NCBI GenBank assembly: GCA_945956975.1
Contig: CAMFKC010000219.1
Coordinates: forward strand, 1 to 5,351
DNA length: 5,351 nucleotides
Reading direction: 5' to 3'
Origin: an uncultured Methylocystaceae bacterium
GTDB lineage: Bacteria > Pseudomonadota > Alphaproteobacteria > Rhizobiales > Beijerinckiaceae
This document shows, one piece after another, positions 1 to 5,351 of the stretch. Within the stretch, counting starts at the first letter, position 1. Each line of letters opens with the position of its first letter. The translations under genes were made by a program, and so were the position numbers. The notes beneath the pieces were generated by a model, which ran no database searches, had not been told where the DNA came from, and saw nothing but the letters and a program-made list of their open reading frames with translations.

Positions 1-775
1 CCGTCGGCGCCGCGCAGAACATGGTGATCTTCTCGCTCTTGATGAGATCGAAGATCAGCTTCGGCTCGACTCGCCTGAGGCAGACGTTGACCATGCCGCG
101 CGCCGTCGTCGTCCAGACGAAGGTCCAGCCGTTGGCGTGGAACATCGGCAGCGTCCAGAGATAGCGGTCGGCGGGCGAGAGATGATGATGGGCGAGCGTA
201 CCCATCGTGTTCACCCAGGCGTTGCGATGCGTGATCATCACGCCCTTCGGCCGCGCCGTGGTGCCGCTGGTGTAGTTGATGGTGATGAGGTCGGTCTCGG
301 CGATCTCCACGGGCTTGAACTCCGGGCTGCTCGCGGCAAGCGTCGCCTCGTAATCGAGCCAACCTTCTCCCGCGCCTTCCAGCGCCACGAAATGCGTGAC
401 GTTGGGAAGCTGCCCGCGAATGCTGTCGATGTCCTTCAGGTAGTCCGAGTGGACGCAGACCACCTTCGCGCCGCTGTGATTGATGATGTATTCGAAATCG
501 GCCGGCAGCAGCCGGTAATTGATCGGCACAAGCACCGCGCCAATCTGCGGCACGGCGTAATAGCCTTCGAAATGCCCGTGCGTATTGGGCGCGATATAGG
601 CGACGCGGTCGCCCTGCCCCACGCCCAGCTTTTGCAGCGCAGTCGACCAGCGGTCGCAGCGATCGCCGAATTGCGCGAAGCTGAATCGCTTGTCGCCGTC
701 GACGACGGCCTCCCTTTCCGCGTAAAGGCGGCGGGCGCGACGGGCAAAATCGAGGGGGCTGAGAGGCGTTTCCAT
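1..775 (-). CDS. AMP-forming fatty-acyl-CoA ligase (FadD-like), 3' part outside window
   Basis: This is the N-terminal half of an acyl-CoA synthetase of the ANL adenylating superfamily, which activates a carboxylic acid with ATP to an acyl-adenylate and then forms the CoA thioester, usually feeding beta-oxidation in the cytosol. Reading leftward from the ATG at 775-773 gives 258 codons with no stop before the window edge. Residues 168-179 (YTSGTTARPKGV) are the phosphate-binding signature; the ARPKG variant is familiar from proteobacterial FadD-like ligases. The block PMFHANGW at 210-217 is the acyl-pocket-side motif typical of medium/long-chain ligases. PINYRL at 84-89 and GDRVAY at 55-60 are also family-typical. 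Relatives are around 520-550 residues, so the later core motifs and the C-terminal lid with its catalytic lysine lie outside. A weak AAGAGA ribosome site (788-783) sits 7 bases before the start. The gene is divergent from the nuclease gene. The family call is firm; the chain-length specificity cannot be read here. Confidence 0.93.
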   Translation of the reverse strand, partial: METPLSPLDFARRARRLYAEREAVVDGDKRFSFAQFGDRCDRWSTALQKLGVGQGDRVAYIAPNTHGHFEGYYAVPQIGAVLVPINYRLLPADFEYIINHSGAKVVCVHSDYLKDIDSIRGQLPNVTHFVALEGAGEGWLDYEATLAASSPEFKPVEIAETDLITINYTSGTTARPKGVMITHRNAWVNTMGTLAHHHLSPADRYLWTLPMFHANGWTFVWTTTARGMVNVCLRRVEPKLIFDLIKSEKITMFCAAPT

Positions 776-804
776 CCGGCGGTCTCTTGTTTTCGGGTTG
801 CGGG

Positions 805-833
805 ATTTGAGCGGGCGGACGGCGCTCTGGCAA
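805..833 (-). promoter_or_regulatory. Candidate sigma-70 promoter for the acyl-CoA ligase gene
   Basis: On the minus strand a TTGCCA hexamer (833-828, five of six to TTGACA) is followed after exactly 17 bases by TCAAAT (810-805, four of six to TATAAT). Transcription would begin near position 798, giving a leader of roughly 20 bases before the ATG at 775, enough for the weak ribosome site at 788-783. This is a match by eye only. No equally good promoter is visible in the other direction for the nuclease gene. Confidence 0.42.
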
Positions 834-893
834 GTGGCCGCTCGGCTGGTTGCGCCGGCGGGCGCCTGCGCCCAAACTCGCGGCCCGAATTGC

Positions 894-898
894 GAGGG
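894..898 (+). promoter_or_regulatory. Ribosome binding site fixing the nuclease start at 907
   Basis: GAGGG at 894-898 lies 8 bases before the ATG at 907-909. It decides the start: the frame is also open back to a TTG at 850, but that codon has no ribosome site and would add 19 basic, alanine-rich residues unlike the family. From 907 the protein begins directly with the first strand of the metallo-beta-lactamase fold. Confidence 0.75.
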
Positions 899-906
899 CG
901 ACCGCC

Positions 907-2292
907 ATGAAACTCTCCTTCCACGGCGCCGACCAGGATGTCACCGGCTCCTGCCATCTGATCGAGGCCGCGGGCCGGCGCGTGCTGGTGGATTGCGGGC
1001 TGTTCCAGGGCGGCCGCGCCGAGCGCGAGATGAACGCGCACGACTTCGGCTTCGACCCGCGCGCCATCGACACGATCCTGCTGACCCACGCGCATCTCGA
1101 CCATTGCGGGCGCATTCCGCTGCTGGTGAAGCGCGGCTTTCGCGGCGAGATCGTCTGCACGCCGCCGACGCGCGAACTGGCGCGGCTGGTCATGCTCGAC
1201 GCCGCGCGGCTGCAGGAGGAGGACACGCATCGCAAGATGCGCAAGGCCGCGCGCTGGGAGCCGAAGGGCGAGGAAGAACAGCCGCTCTACGATCTCGAGG
1301 ATGCGATGCCGGCGCTCGACCGGTTCGGGCGGACGGTCGGCTATGGCGAGACGATCGACATTGCGCCGGGCCTGCGTGCGACATGGTCGAACGCGGGCCA
1401 CATATTGGGCTCGGCGAGCGTGCTGGTTGAATGCGACGAGGGCGGCGCCAAAAAACGCATCGCCTTTTCAGGCGACCTCGGCGATCCCGGCCGCGCGCTG
1501 CTCGACGATGCGCAGCCGCCGAAGGCCGCCGACGCGGTGGTGATGGAAACGACCTACGGCGACCGCGACCACCGGCCACTGCCCGCCTCGATCGAGGAAT
1601 TCTACGAGGCGATCGCGCAGATCCGCGCGCGCGGCGGCAACGCCATCATCCCCACCTTCGCGCTGGAGCGCGCGCAGGAACTGCTGTTCTATCTCAAGCT
1701 CGGCCTGCGCCAGAACAAGCTGCCGCCGGACATCCAGATCTTCGTGGATTCGCCGATGGCGATCTCGGCGACGCAAATCGCACAGGCGAGCGAATCCTAC
1801 CTGCGCGCCGAAATCGCCGCCATGATGGACAAGGGCGACGATCCCTTCACCCCGCCCCGCCTGCGTTTCACCAAGCTCAGCCGCGATTCGATGATGATCA
1901 ACGCCATCGAATCCGGCGCCGTCGTCATGGCGGGCTCGGGCATGGCCACCGGCGGGCGCGTGCTGCACCATCTGCGCCGCAACCTGCCGCGCCCCGAATG
2001 CGGCGTGGTGCTGGTCGGGTTCGCCAGCAAGGGCACGCTGGCCCGGCAATTGGTCGACGGCGCCTCCGAGGTGCAGATATTCGGCGAGCGCGTGCCGGTG
2101 CGCGCGAAAATCCACACGATCAACGGCTTCTCGGCCCACGCCGGACGGGCCTCCTTGATCGCATGGCGTCAGAAGATCGACGCGCCCAAGACCTTTCTCG
2201 TGCACGGCGAATTGCCGGCCATGACGGCGCTCAAGGGCGCGCTGGCCGGCGAGGTCGTCATGCCGAAGATCGGCGACAGCGCCGAAATCTGA
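907..2292 (+). CDS. MBL-fold metallohydrolase with beta-CASP domain, RNA-processing exonuclease-like (CPSF73/YSH1-like)
   Basis: This 461-residue protein belongs to the bacterial branch of the beta-CASP nucleases related to eukaryotic CPSF73 and Int11 (COG1236 type), two-zinc cytosolic enzymes that cut RNA. The N-terminus carries the hallmark VTGSCHLI (12-19) and VLVDCGLFQGG (26-36). The zinc ligands are visible: HAHLDH (61-66), H165 in NAGHILGSA, and D190 in SGDLGD. The beta-CASP insert starts after METTYGDR, with E214 as motif A, and continues through IPTFALERAQELL (248-260) and the MAGSGMATGGR block (341-351). FSAH with H411 (motif B) and LVHGE with H433 (motif C) complete the active site; a histidine at motif C fits RNA rather than DNA substrates. 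Length is normal and nothing essential is missing, so it should be active. The residue two after H411 is Gly where many relatives have Asp. The gene is single, divergent from the ligase and convergent with the peroxiredoxin with no bases between the stops. Its RNA target cannot be inferred. Confidence 0.95.
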   Translation: MKLSFHGADQDVTGSCHLIEAAGRRVLVDCGLFQGGRAEREMNAHDFGFDPRAIDTILLTHAHLDHCGRIPLLVKRGFRGEIVCTPPTRELARLVMLDAARLQEEDTHRKMRKAARWEPKGEEEQPLYDLEDAMPALDRFGRTVGYGETIDIAPGLRATWSNAGHILGSASVLVECDEGGAKKRIAFSGDLGDPGRALLDDAQPPKAADAVVMETTYGDRDHRPLPASIEEFYEAIAQIRARGGNAIIPTFALERAQELLFYLKLGLRQNKLPPDIQIFVDSPMAISATQIAQASESYLRAEIAAMMDKGDDPFTPPRLRFTKLSRDSMMINAIESGAVVMAGSGMATGGRVLHHLRRNLPRPECGVVLVGFASKGTLARQLVDGASEVQIFGERVPVRAKIHTINGFSAHAGRASLIAWRQKIDAPKTFLVHGELPAMTALKGALAGEVVMPKIGDSAEI

Positions 2293-2304
2293 TCATTTCA
2301 GCGC
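2279..2304. terminator. Imperfect hairpin spanning both convergent stop codons
   Basis: Arms at 2279-2288 (GCGCCGAAAT) and 2295-2304 (ATTTCAGCGC) pair over 10 positions with a single mismatch and a 6-base loop, CTGATC. The loop and first arm base hold the palindrome TGATCA, whose two halves are the stop codons of the two converging genes. In the minus-strand transcript the mismatch becomes a G-U wobble, so the stem is continuous there; in the plus-strand transcript it is a C-A mismatch. Neither side has a following U-run, so this is not a canonical intrinsic terminator. It may slow polymerase, stabilise 3' ends, or be a by-product of coding sequence. Confidence 0.35.
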
Positions 2305-2766
2305 CTTGGCGGCCTCCAGCACCGCCTTGGCGTGGCCCGGCACCTTCACCTTCGGCCAGACCTCGCGCACCACGCCCTTGCCGTCGATCAGGAAGGTCGT
2401 GCGCTCCACGCCCATGTATTTCTTGCCGTACATGCTCTTCTCCTTCCACACGCCCCAGGCCTCGAGCATGGCGGTCGATTCGTCGGAGAGGAGCGTGACG
2501 GCCAGCCCGTGCTTGGCCTTGAACTTGTCGTGCTTGGCCGCGCTGTCGGGCGAGACGCCGACCACCGTCGCGCCGGCCTTGTCGAAATCCTTGGCGAGCG
2601 CGGTGAAATCGAGGGCTTCCGTGGTGCAGCCGGAGGTGTCGTCCTTCGGATAGAAATACAGGACCAGCTTGCGGCCCTTGAAATCGGCGAGCTTCGCCTT
2701 GCCGCCGCCGTCCTTCTCCAGTTGAAAATCCGGCGCCTTCGCGCCAATCGCAGGCATATCGGCCAT
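2293..2766 (-). CDS. bcp: Bcp/PrxQ-type thiol peroxiredoxin, 1-Cys variant
   Basis: This is a complete 157-residue cytosolic peroxiredoxin of the Bcp (thioredoxin-dependent peroxidase) group, which reduces hydrogen peroxide and organic hydroperoxides. The fold markers run in order: APDFQL (11-16), LVLYFYPKDDTSGCT (34-48) with the peroxidatic Cys47 in the TxxC setting, VVGVSPDS (68-75), the LLSDE segment (92-96), and ERTTFLID (121-128) with the conserved arginine R122. Length is normal for the family. Cys47 is the only cysteine: the position five residues on, where E. coli Bcp has its resolving cysteine, is Leu52. The protein should therefore act as a 1-Cys enzyme recycled by an outside thiol. 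The usual TPGC proline is Ser45, a change I recall from alphaproteobacterial homologues. The start at 2766-2764 is set by AGGAAGG six to seven bases upstream; Met4 would lie too far from it. The gene converges on the nuclease gene and diverges from the DUF3971 gene. Confidence 0.96.
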   Translation of the reverse strand: MADMPAIGAKAPDFQLEKDGGGKAKLADFKGRKLVLYFYPKDDTSGCTTEALDFTALAKDFDKAGATVVGVSPDSAAKHDKFKAKHGLAVTLLSDESTAMLEAWGVWKEKSMYGKKYMGVERTTFLIDGKGVVREVWPKVKVPGHAKAVLEAAKALK

Positions 2767-2769
2767 TCG

Positions 2770-2776
2770 CCTTCCT
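2770..2776 (-). promoter_or_regulatory. Ribosome binding site of bcp
   Basis: AGGAAGG on the minus strand (2776-2770) ends three bases before the ATG at 2766, with its AGGA core six bases away. It selects this ATG over the possible long upstream extension of the same open frame, whose sequence is arginine-rich and unlike peroxiredoxins. Confidence 0.7.
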
Positions 2777-2819
2777 TTCGTCCCATTGCCCGGCCAAACG
2801 AAATCAACAATCCGCCGGG

Positions 2820-2849
2820 TTCGCGCGGGCGCGCGGCGCAGCATATAGT
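2820..2849 (+). promoter_or_regulatory. Possible promoter in the bcp / DUF3971 divergent spacer
   Basis: The 253-base spacer (2767-3019) is very GC-rich apart from a short AT island around CATATAGT (2842-2849). TATAGT at 2844-2849 matches five of six of the sigma-70 -10 box. The best -35 partner is TTCGCG at 2820-2825, 18 bases upstream, which matches poorly. Transcription would start near 2856 and leave a leader of 90 to 165 bases depending on which start codon the DUF3971 gene uses. I could not find a clear bcp promoter on the other strand; the same AT island could serve either direction. Confidence 0.25.
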
Positions 2850-2935
2850 GTGCGGGCGAGTCGCGGCCCAGTTCACGCCGACGCAGGCCGCGCATTCGTG
2901 GCAGCGAAGCCACAACCCGACGCACGGACGATCCA

Positions 2936-2941
2936 GGGAGG
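2936..2941 (+). promoter_or_regulatory. Strong Shine-Dalgarno-like site upstream of the DUF3971 gene
   Basis: GGGAGG at 2936-2941 is the best ribosome-binding match in this spacer. Six bases on lies CTG (2948-2950), in frame with the downstream protein and with no stop between. If used as a rare CTG start it would lengthen the protein by 24 residues before the TTG at 3020. The TTG itself has no recognisable ribosome site. The signal is clear by eye; its use is inferred. Confidence 0.35.
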
Positions 2942-3019
2942 CGCCGTCTGTCCTTCGCCGATCTATCGGTATCGCTGCGCCGCATCTCGGCGGACGCGGG
3001 CTCTGCTGCGTGGTGCGCG

Positions 3020-5299
3020 TTGAAGTCACGCGGCCTTCGCCGGACGGCGCGCGTATTCGGCTGGACGATCCTGGCAATCGTGCTGATCGCCGCGGGCGCT
3101 TTCGGGGCCCTTCTCGGCCGCCTGCAATACGGGCCGATCGAAGTCGACGAACTCGGCGCCCGCGTCGCCGCTGCGCTCACGCAGCGGTTCGACGGCGTCC
3201 AGTTCTCCTTTGGCGCGACGCGGATCGCACGCACGGAGCATGGCCCGACCATCACCGTCGATCATCTGCAAGCCGTGGCCGGCGGCCGCACCGTCGTCGA
3301 AGCGCCGCGCGCCGAACTGTCGCTCGACCCCGTCGCGCTCCTGAAGCTGCAGGCCATGCCGCGCCGCCTGGAGGTCTTCGATCTCGTCGTGCGGCTTCTC
3401 GTGATGCCGGACGGCGCGCTGGCGATTTCCGCCGGCGCCCCGAACGAGGAAGCGATCATCTTGCGGCGGCCGGTCGAACCGGCGGCAGCGCCCGCCGCGC
3501 CCGGCGCTGCGGGTTCGGCAGACAAGCCGCGCCGTTCCGCCATCCTTCGCGAGGCGACCGGCGCCTTGCGCGCCTTCTTCGATCTGGCGACCAGTCCGCG
3601 TTCGCCGCTCGCCGACCTCCATCTCGTGGCCGTGCGCGGCGGCAAGCTCGTCGTCGACGACCGCACCGCCGAGCGTTCGACCACGTTCGACAATCTCGAC
3701 ATGGCCTTCGAGAAATCGTGGCGGTCGACTTCGTTCAGCCTCAAGGCCGTGGGGCCGAACGGCGATTTCGTCGCCCTGGCGAAGGCGACCGGCACGCCCG
3801 AGACCGAGCGCCGCCTCGACGTCGAGGTGAAGGGCGTCTCGATGGACGAGATTTCGCTGGTCGCCGGCGCCCGCCGCCAGCCGGTGGAAAGCGACGCAAG
3901 CCTGTCGTTCCAGCTGAAGTTCGTGCTCGAGGCCAATCAGGAATTGCGCGAGGCCACCGGCCGCGCGCTGGTGGGCCCCGGCTATCTGCGGCTGGAGGAC
4001 CCGGACCACGAGCCACTGTTCTTCGACGAGATTTCCGGCGCCTTCCGGTGGGATCCGACGGCCAAGCAGATCATCGTCAGTCCTGTTCAGTTCTTCGCTG
4101 GCGAAACGCAATTCGTGGTCGAAGGCGCGCTGCAATCGCCGCCGCGGCCCGAGGATGGATGGCGGGTGACCCTGGGGCTCGCGAAGCCCGGCGGTCTCGC
4201 GCCGGAGCGGCCGAACGAGAAGTTTCTGCCGATTGAGAAGGCGAGCCTGGACGGACGGCTGTTTCTCGAAGACAAGCGATTCGACATCGCGCGCATCGAA
4301 CTTGTCGGCCCCGAGGTCGCCGCCGCCGCCGCCGGCGCTTTCGATTGGGTCAACGGCCCGCATATCCGGCTCGGCGTCTCCACCGGCCGCATGCCGCTGC
4401 GCGCGCTGTTTCGGGTGTGGCCGAGCGTGATGGGCGCGCCGGCGCGCACCTGGCTGATCGGCCATGCGCATGCAGGCACGGTCGAAAGCGCGAAGCTCAG
4501 CATCGATTTCGACAAGGCTGCGCTGACCGCAATGCGCTTCGACAAGCCGCCGCCGGACGAGTCGCTACAGATCGACTTCCAGCTCTCCGGCGTCGCCGTC
4601 ACGGCGCTGCGCGGCGTGCCCGATATCGTTGCGCTGGACGGCGGCGGGCGCGTCACCGGGCGCAGCGCGCAGTTCAAGGCGACGGCCGGCGCGATGCAGA
4701 CTAGTCCCAACCGGCGGCTGGCGCTCTCCAACAGCACGTTCTCCCTGCCCTACAATGATGGCGGCCGCGCCACGCCGGCGCATGTCGAAACGCGCGTCGC
4801 CGGATCGGTCGAGGCCGTTTCCGAACTTCTGGCGCGCGATGCGATCCGCGACGTCGCGGCCATGCCGCTCGAACCGAACTCGCTGAAGGGCCAGGTCGAT
4901 GGTCAATTGAAGCTCGACTTCAAGATCGGCCCCGATGCGCGCGGCGACGACGTGAAGGTGTTCGTCAACGCCAGCGTCGCCAATTTCGCGGCAGAACACC
5001 TGATCGGCAAGGAAAGGTTCGACAATGGCGCGCTCACCGTGACGGGCGACCCGTCGGGCCTGCGCGCGTCCGGCACGGGCCGCATCTTCGGCTCGCCCGC
5101 GACCCTCGACCTGCGCAAGGATGTCGGCAAGATCGCCACCGCGACGCTGACGGCGACGGTCGATGACGCCGCGCGTGCGCGTTTCGGCCTTGATCCCGCG
5201 GGCATCAACGGGCCGATCGGGCTCAAGCTCGCGGCCAAACTCGAAGACGGCGAGACGAACGCCAATGTCGAGCTCGACCTCACGCGCACGTCCTTCTAG
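3020..5299 (+). CDS. DUF3971 / AsmA-like (YhdP-related) envelope protein, apparently cut short by an in-frame TAG
   Basis: The frame from TTG 3020 to TAG 5297 gives 759 residues. A basic N-terminus (K2, R4, R7, R8, R11) precedes one hydrophobic segment (about 15-33), making a signal-anchor in the inner membrane. A long beta-rich periplasmic region follows, with repeated AsmA-like patterns such as VEAPRAELSLDPVALL (93-108) and a Pro/Ala-rich linker at 152-168. The FRVWPSVMGAPARTWLIGH segment (464-482) resembles the W-P...R-W-L motif of the YhdP/DUF3971 family. In E. coli, YhdP acts with TamB and YdbH in phospholipid transport to the outer membrane; a similar role is inferred. Relatives are commonly around 1,000 residues or more with an AsmA-like C-terminus, which is absent here, and the frame stays open and family-like after the TAG to the window end. 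The start is uncertain: TTG 3020 is the first conventional start in the frame, which is open back to a stop at 2846; a CTG at 2948 has a better ribosome site. The gene is divergent from bcp. Confidence 0.85.
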   Translation: MKSRGLRRTARVFGWTILAIVLIAAGAFGALLGRLQYGPIEVDELGARVAAALTQRFDGVQFSFGATRIARTEHGPTITVDHLQAVAGGRTVVEAPRAELSLDPVALLKLQAMPRRLEVFDLVVRLLVMPDGALAISAGAPNEEAIILRRPVEPAAAPAAPGAAGSADKPRRSAILREATGALRAFFDLATSPRSPLADLHLVAVRGGKLVVDDRTAERSTTFDNLDMAFEKSWRSTSFSLKAVGPNGDFVALAKATGTPETERRLDVEVKGVSMDEISLVAGARRQPVESDASLSFQLKFVLEANQELREATGRALVGPGYLRLEDPDHEPLFFDEISGAFRWDPTAKQIIVSPVQFFAGETQFVVEGALQSPPRPEDGWRVTLGLAKPGGLAPERPNEKFLPIEKASLDGRLFLEDKRFDIARIELVGPEVAAAAAGAFDWVNGPHIRLGVSTGRMPLRALFRVWPSVMGAPARTWLIGHAHAGTVESAKLSIDFDKAALTAMRFDKPPPDESLQIDFQLSGVAVTALRGVPDIVALDGGGRVTGRSAQFKATAGAMQTSPNRRLALSNSTFSLPYNDGGRATPAHVETRVAGSVEAVSELLARDAIRDVAAMPLEPNSLKGQVDGQLKLDFKIGPDARGDDVKVFVNASVANFAAEHLIGKERFDNGALTVTGDPSGLRASGTGRIFGSPATLDLRKDVGKIATATLTATVDDAARARFGLDPAGINGPIGLKLAAKLEDGETNANVELDLTRTSF

Positions 5300-5351
5300 A
5301 AACCCATCCCCGGCAAATTCAAGCCGGCCGGCCGGCCCGGCCGGGCGACCA
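5300..5351 (+). pseudogene. In-frame continuation of the DUF3971 gene past the TAG, open at the window edge
   Basis: After the TAG, the same frame encodes 17 more codons reading KPIPGKFKPAGRPGRAT with no stop before the edge. This resembles the segment expected next in DUF3971 proteins, where a (K)PAGRPG-like stretch follows the lipid-binding-like repeats. Codon choice (GGC, CGG, GCG, ACC) matches the upstream gene. I read it as the missing downstream part of the same gene, separated by a single nonsense codon with no frame change. The resemblance is from memory of the family, not a search. Confidence 0.55.

Noticed and set aside
850..906. Extended nuclease start at TTG 850
   Set aside because: It would add 19 residues rich in Arg/Ala without a ribosome site; ATG 907 has GAGGG eight bases upstream and matches the family N-terminus.
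137..910. Long plus-strand open frame of 257 codons
   Set aside because: It lies opposite the acyl-CoA ligase, whose frame has clear family motifs. The plus-strand product has no recognisable domain and is an artefact of high-GC coding sequence.
2303..2332. Direct repeat of CGCCTTGGCG (2303-2312 and again about 20 bases on)
   Set aside because: It reflects repeated Ala-Lys-Ala coding at the C-terminus of the peroxiredoxin rather than a mobile or regulatory repeat.
2898..2913. Small hairpin GTGGC-AGCGAA-GCCAC in the spacer ahead of the DUF3971 gene
   Set aside because: A 5-bp stem is expected by chance in DNA this GC-rich, and nothing around it resembles a known riboswitch or operator.
2767..3255. 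N-terminal extension of the peroxiredoxin frame
   Set aside because: The frame is open upstream only by base composition. The ATG at 2766 has a strong ribosome site and the family-typical N-terminus starts there.
2332..4236. 634-codon plus-strand open frame across bcp and the DUF3971 gene
   Set aside because: It is antisense to bcp and then in another frame of the DUF3971 gene. The product is Arg/Ala/Pro-rich and low in complexity, typical of GC-rich shadow frames.
4319..4333. Run of five GCC triplets, a possible slippage site
   Set aside because: It is in frame, encodes a short Ala run (residues 434-438), and the reading frame is intact on both sides; no sign of slippage.
3026..4471. 481-codon minus-strand open frame opposite the DUF3971 gene
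   Set aside because: No ribosome site or domain is visible and its composition is that of an antisense shadow; the plus-strand frame has a signal anchor and family motifs.

Overview
The window looks like an ordinary chromosomal stretch of a high-GC Gram-negative bacterium, most likely an alphaproteobacterium and perhaps one of the Hyphomicrobiales. The basis is strong G/C preference at third codon positions, the type of acyl-CoA ligase and Bcp peroxiredoxin, and a Bcp gene divergent from a DUF3971 (YhdP-like) envelope gene. The last pairing is recalled from alphaproteobacterial genomes and was not searched. I see no mobile element, CRISPR array, tRNA or rRNA.

Layout from left to right. Positions 1-775, minus strand: N-terminal 258 residues of an AMP-forming fatty-acyl-CoA ligase that runs off the left edge. 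Positions 776-906: a 131-base divergent spacer with a reasonable promoter for the ligase. Positions 907-2292, plus strand: a complete metallo-beta-lactamase-fold, beta-CASP ribonuclease-like protein of 461 residues. Positions 2293-2766, minus strand: a complete Bcp-type peroxiredoxin of 157 residues. Its stop codon directly abuts that of the nuclease, and an imperfect hairpin covers both stops. Positions 2767-3019: a 253-base divergent spacer. From about 3020 to the right edge, plus strand: a membrane-anchored DUF3971/AsmA-like protein related to YhdP, a family linked to lipid transport to the outer membrane.

The genes do not form one operon, because strands alternate (-, +, -, +) and each gene has its own upstream region. 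Their roles (fatty acid activation, RNA processing, peroxide defence, envelope lipid homeostasis) are housekeeping and not obviously one pathway.

The most interesting point is at the right end. The DUF3971 frame is closed by a TAG at 5297-5299, but the same frame continues without another stop to the window end and encodes family-like sequence (KPAGRPGRAT). The gene therefore looks interrupted by an amber codon rather than naturally ended. It could be a point nonsense mutation, a sequence error or, less likely, readthrough. The start of this gene is also unclear: the best ribosome binding site lies ahead of an in-frame CTG, 72 bases upstream of the first conventional start codon. I found no convincing new biological system.
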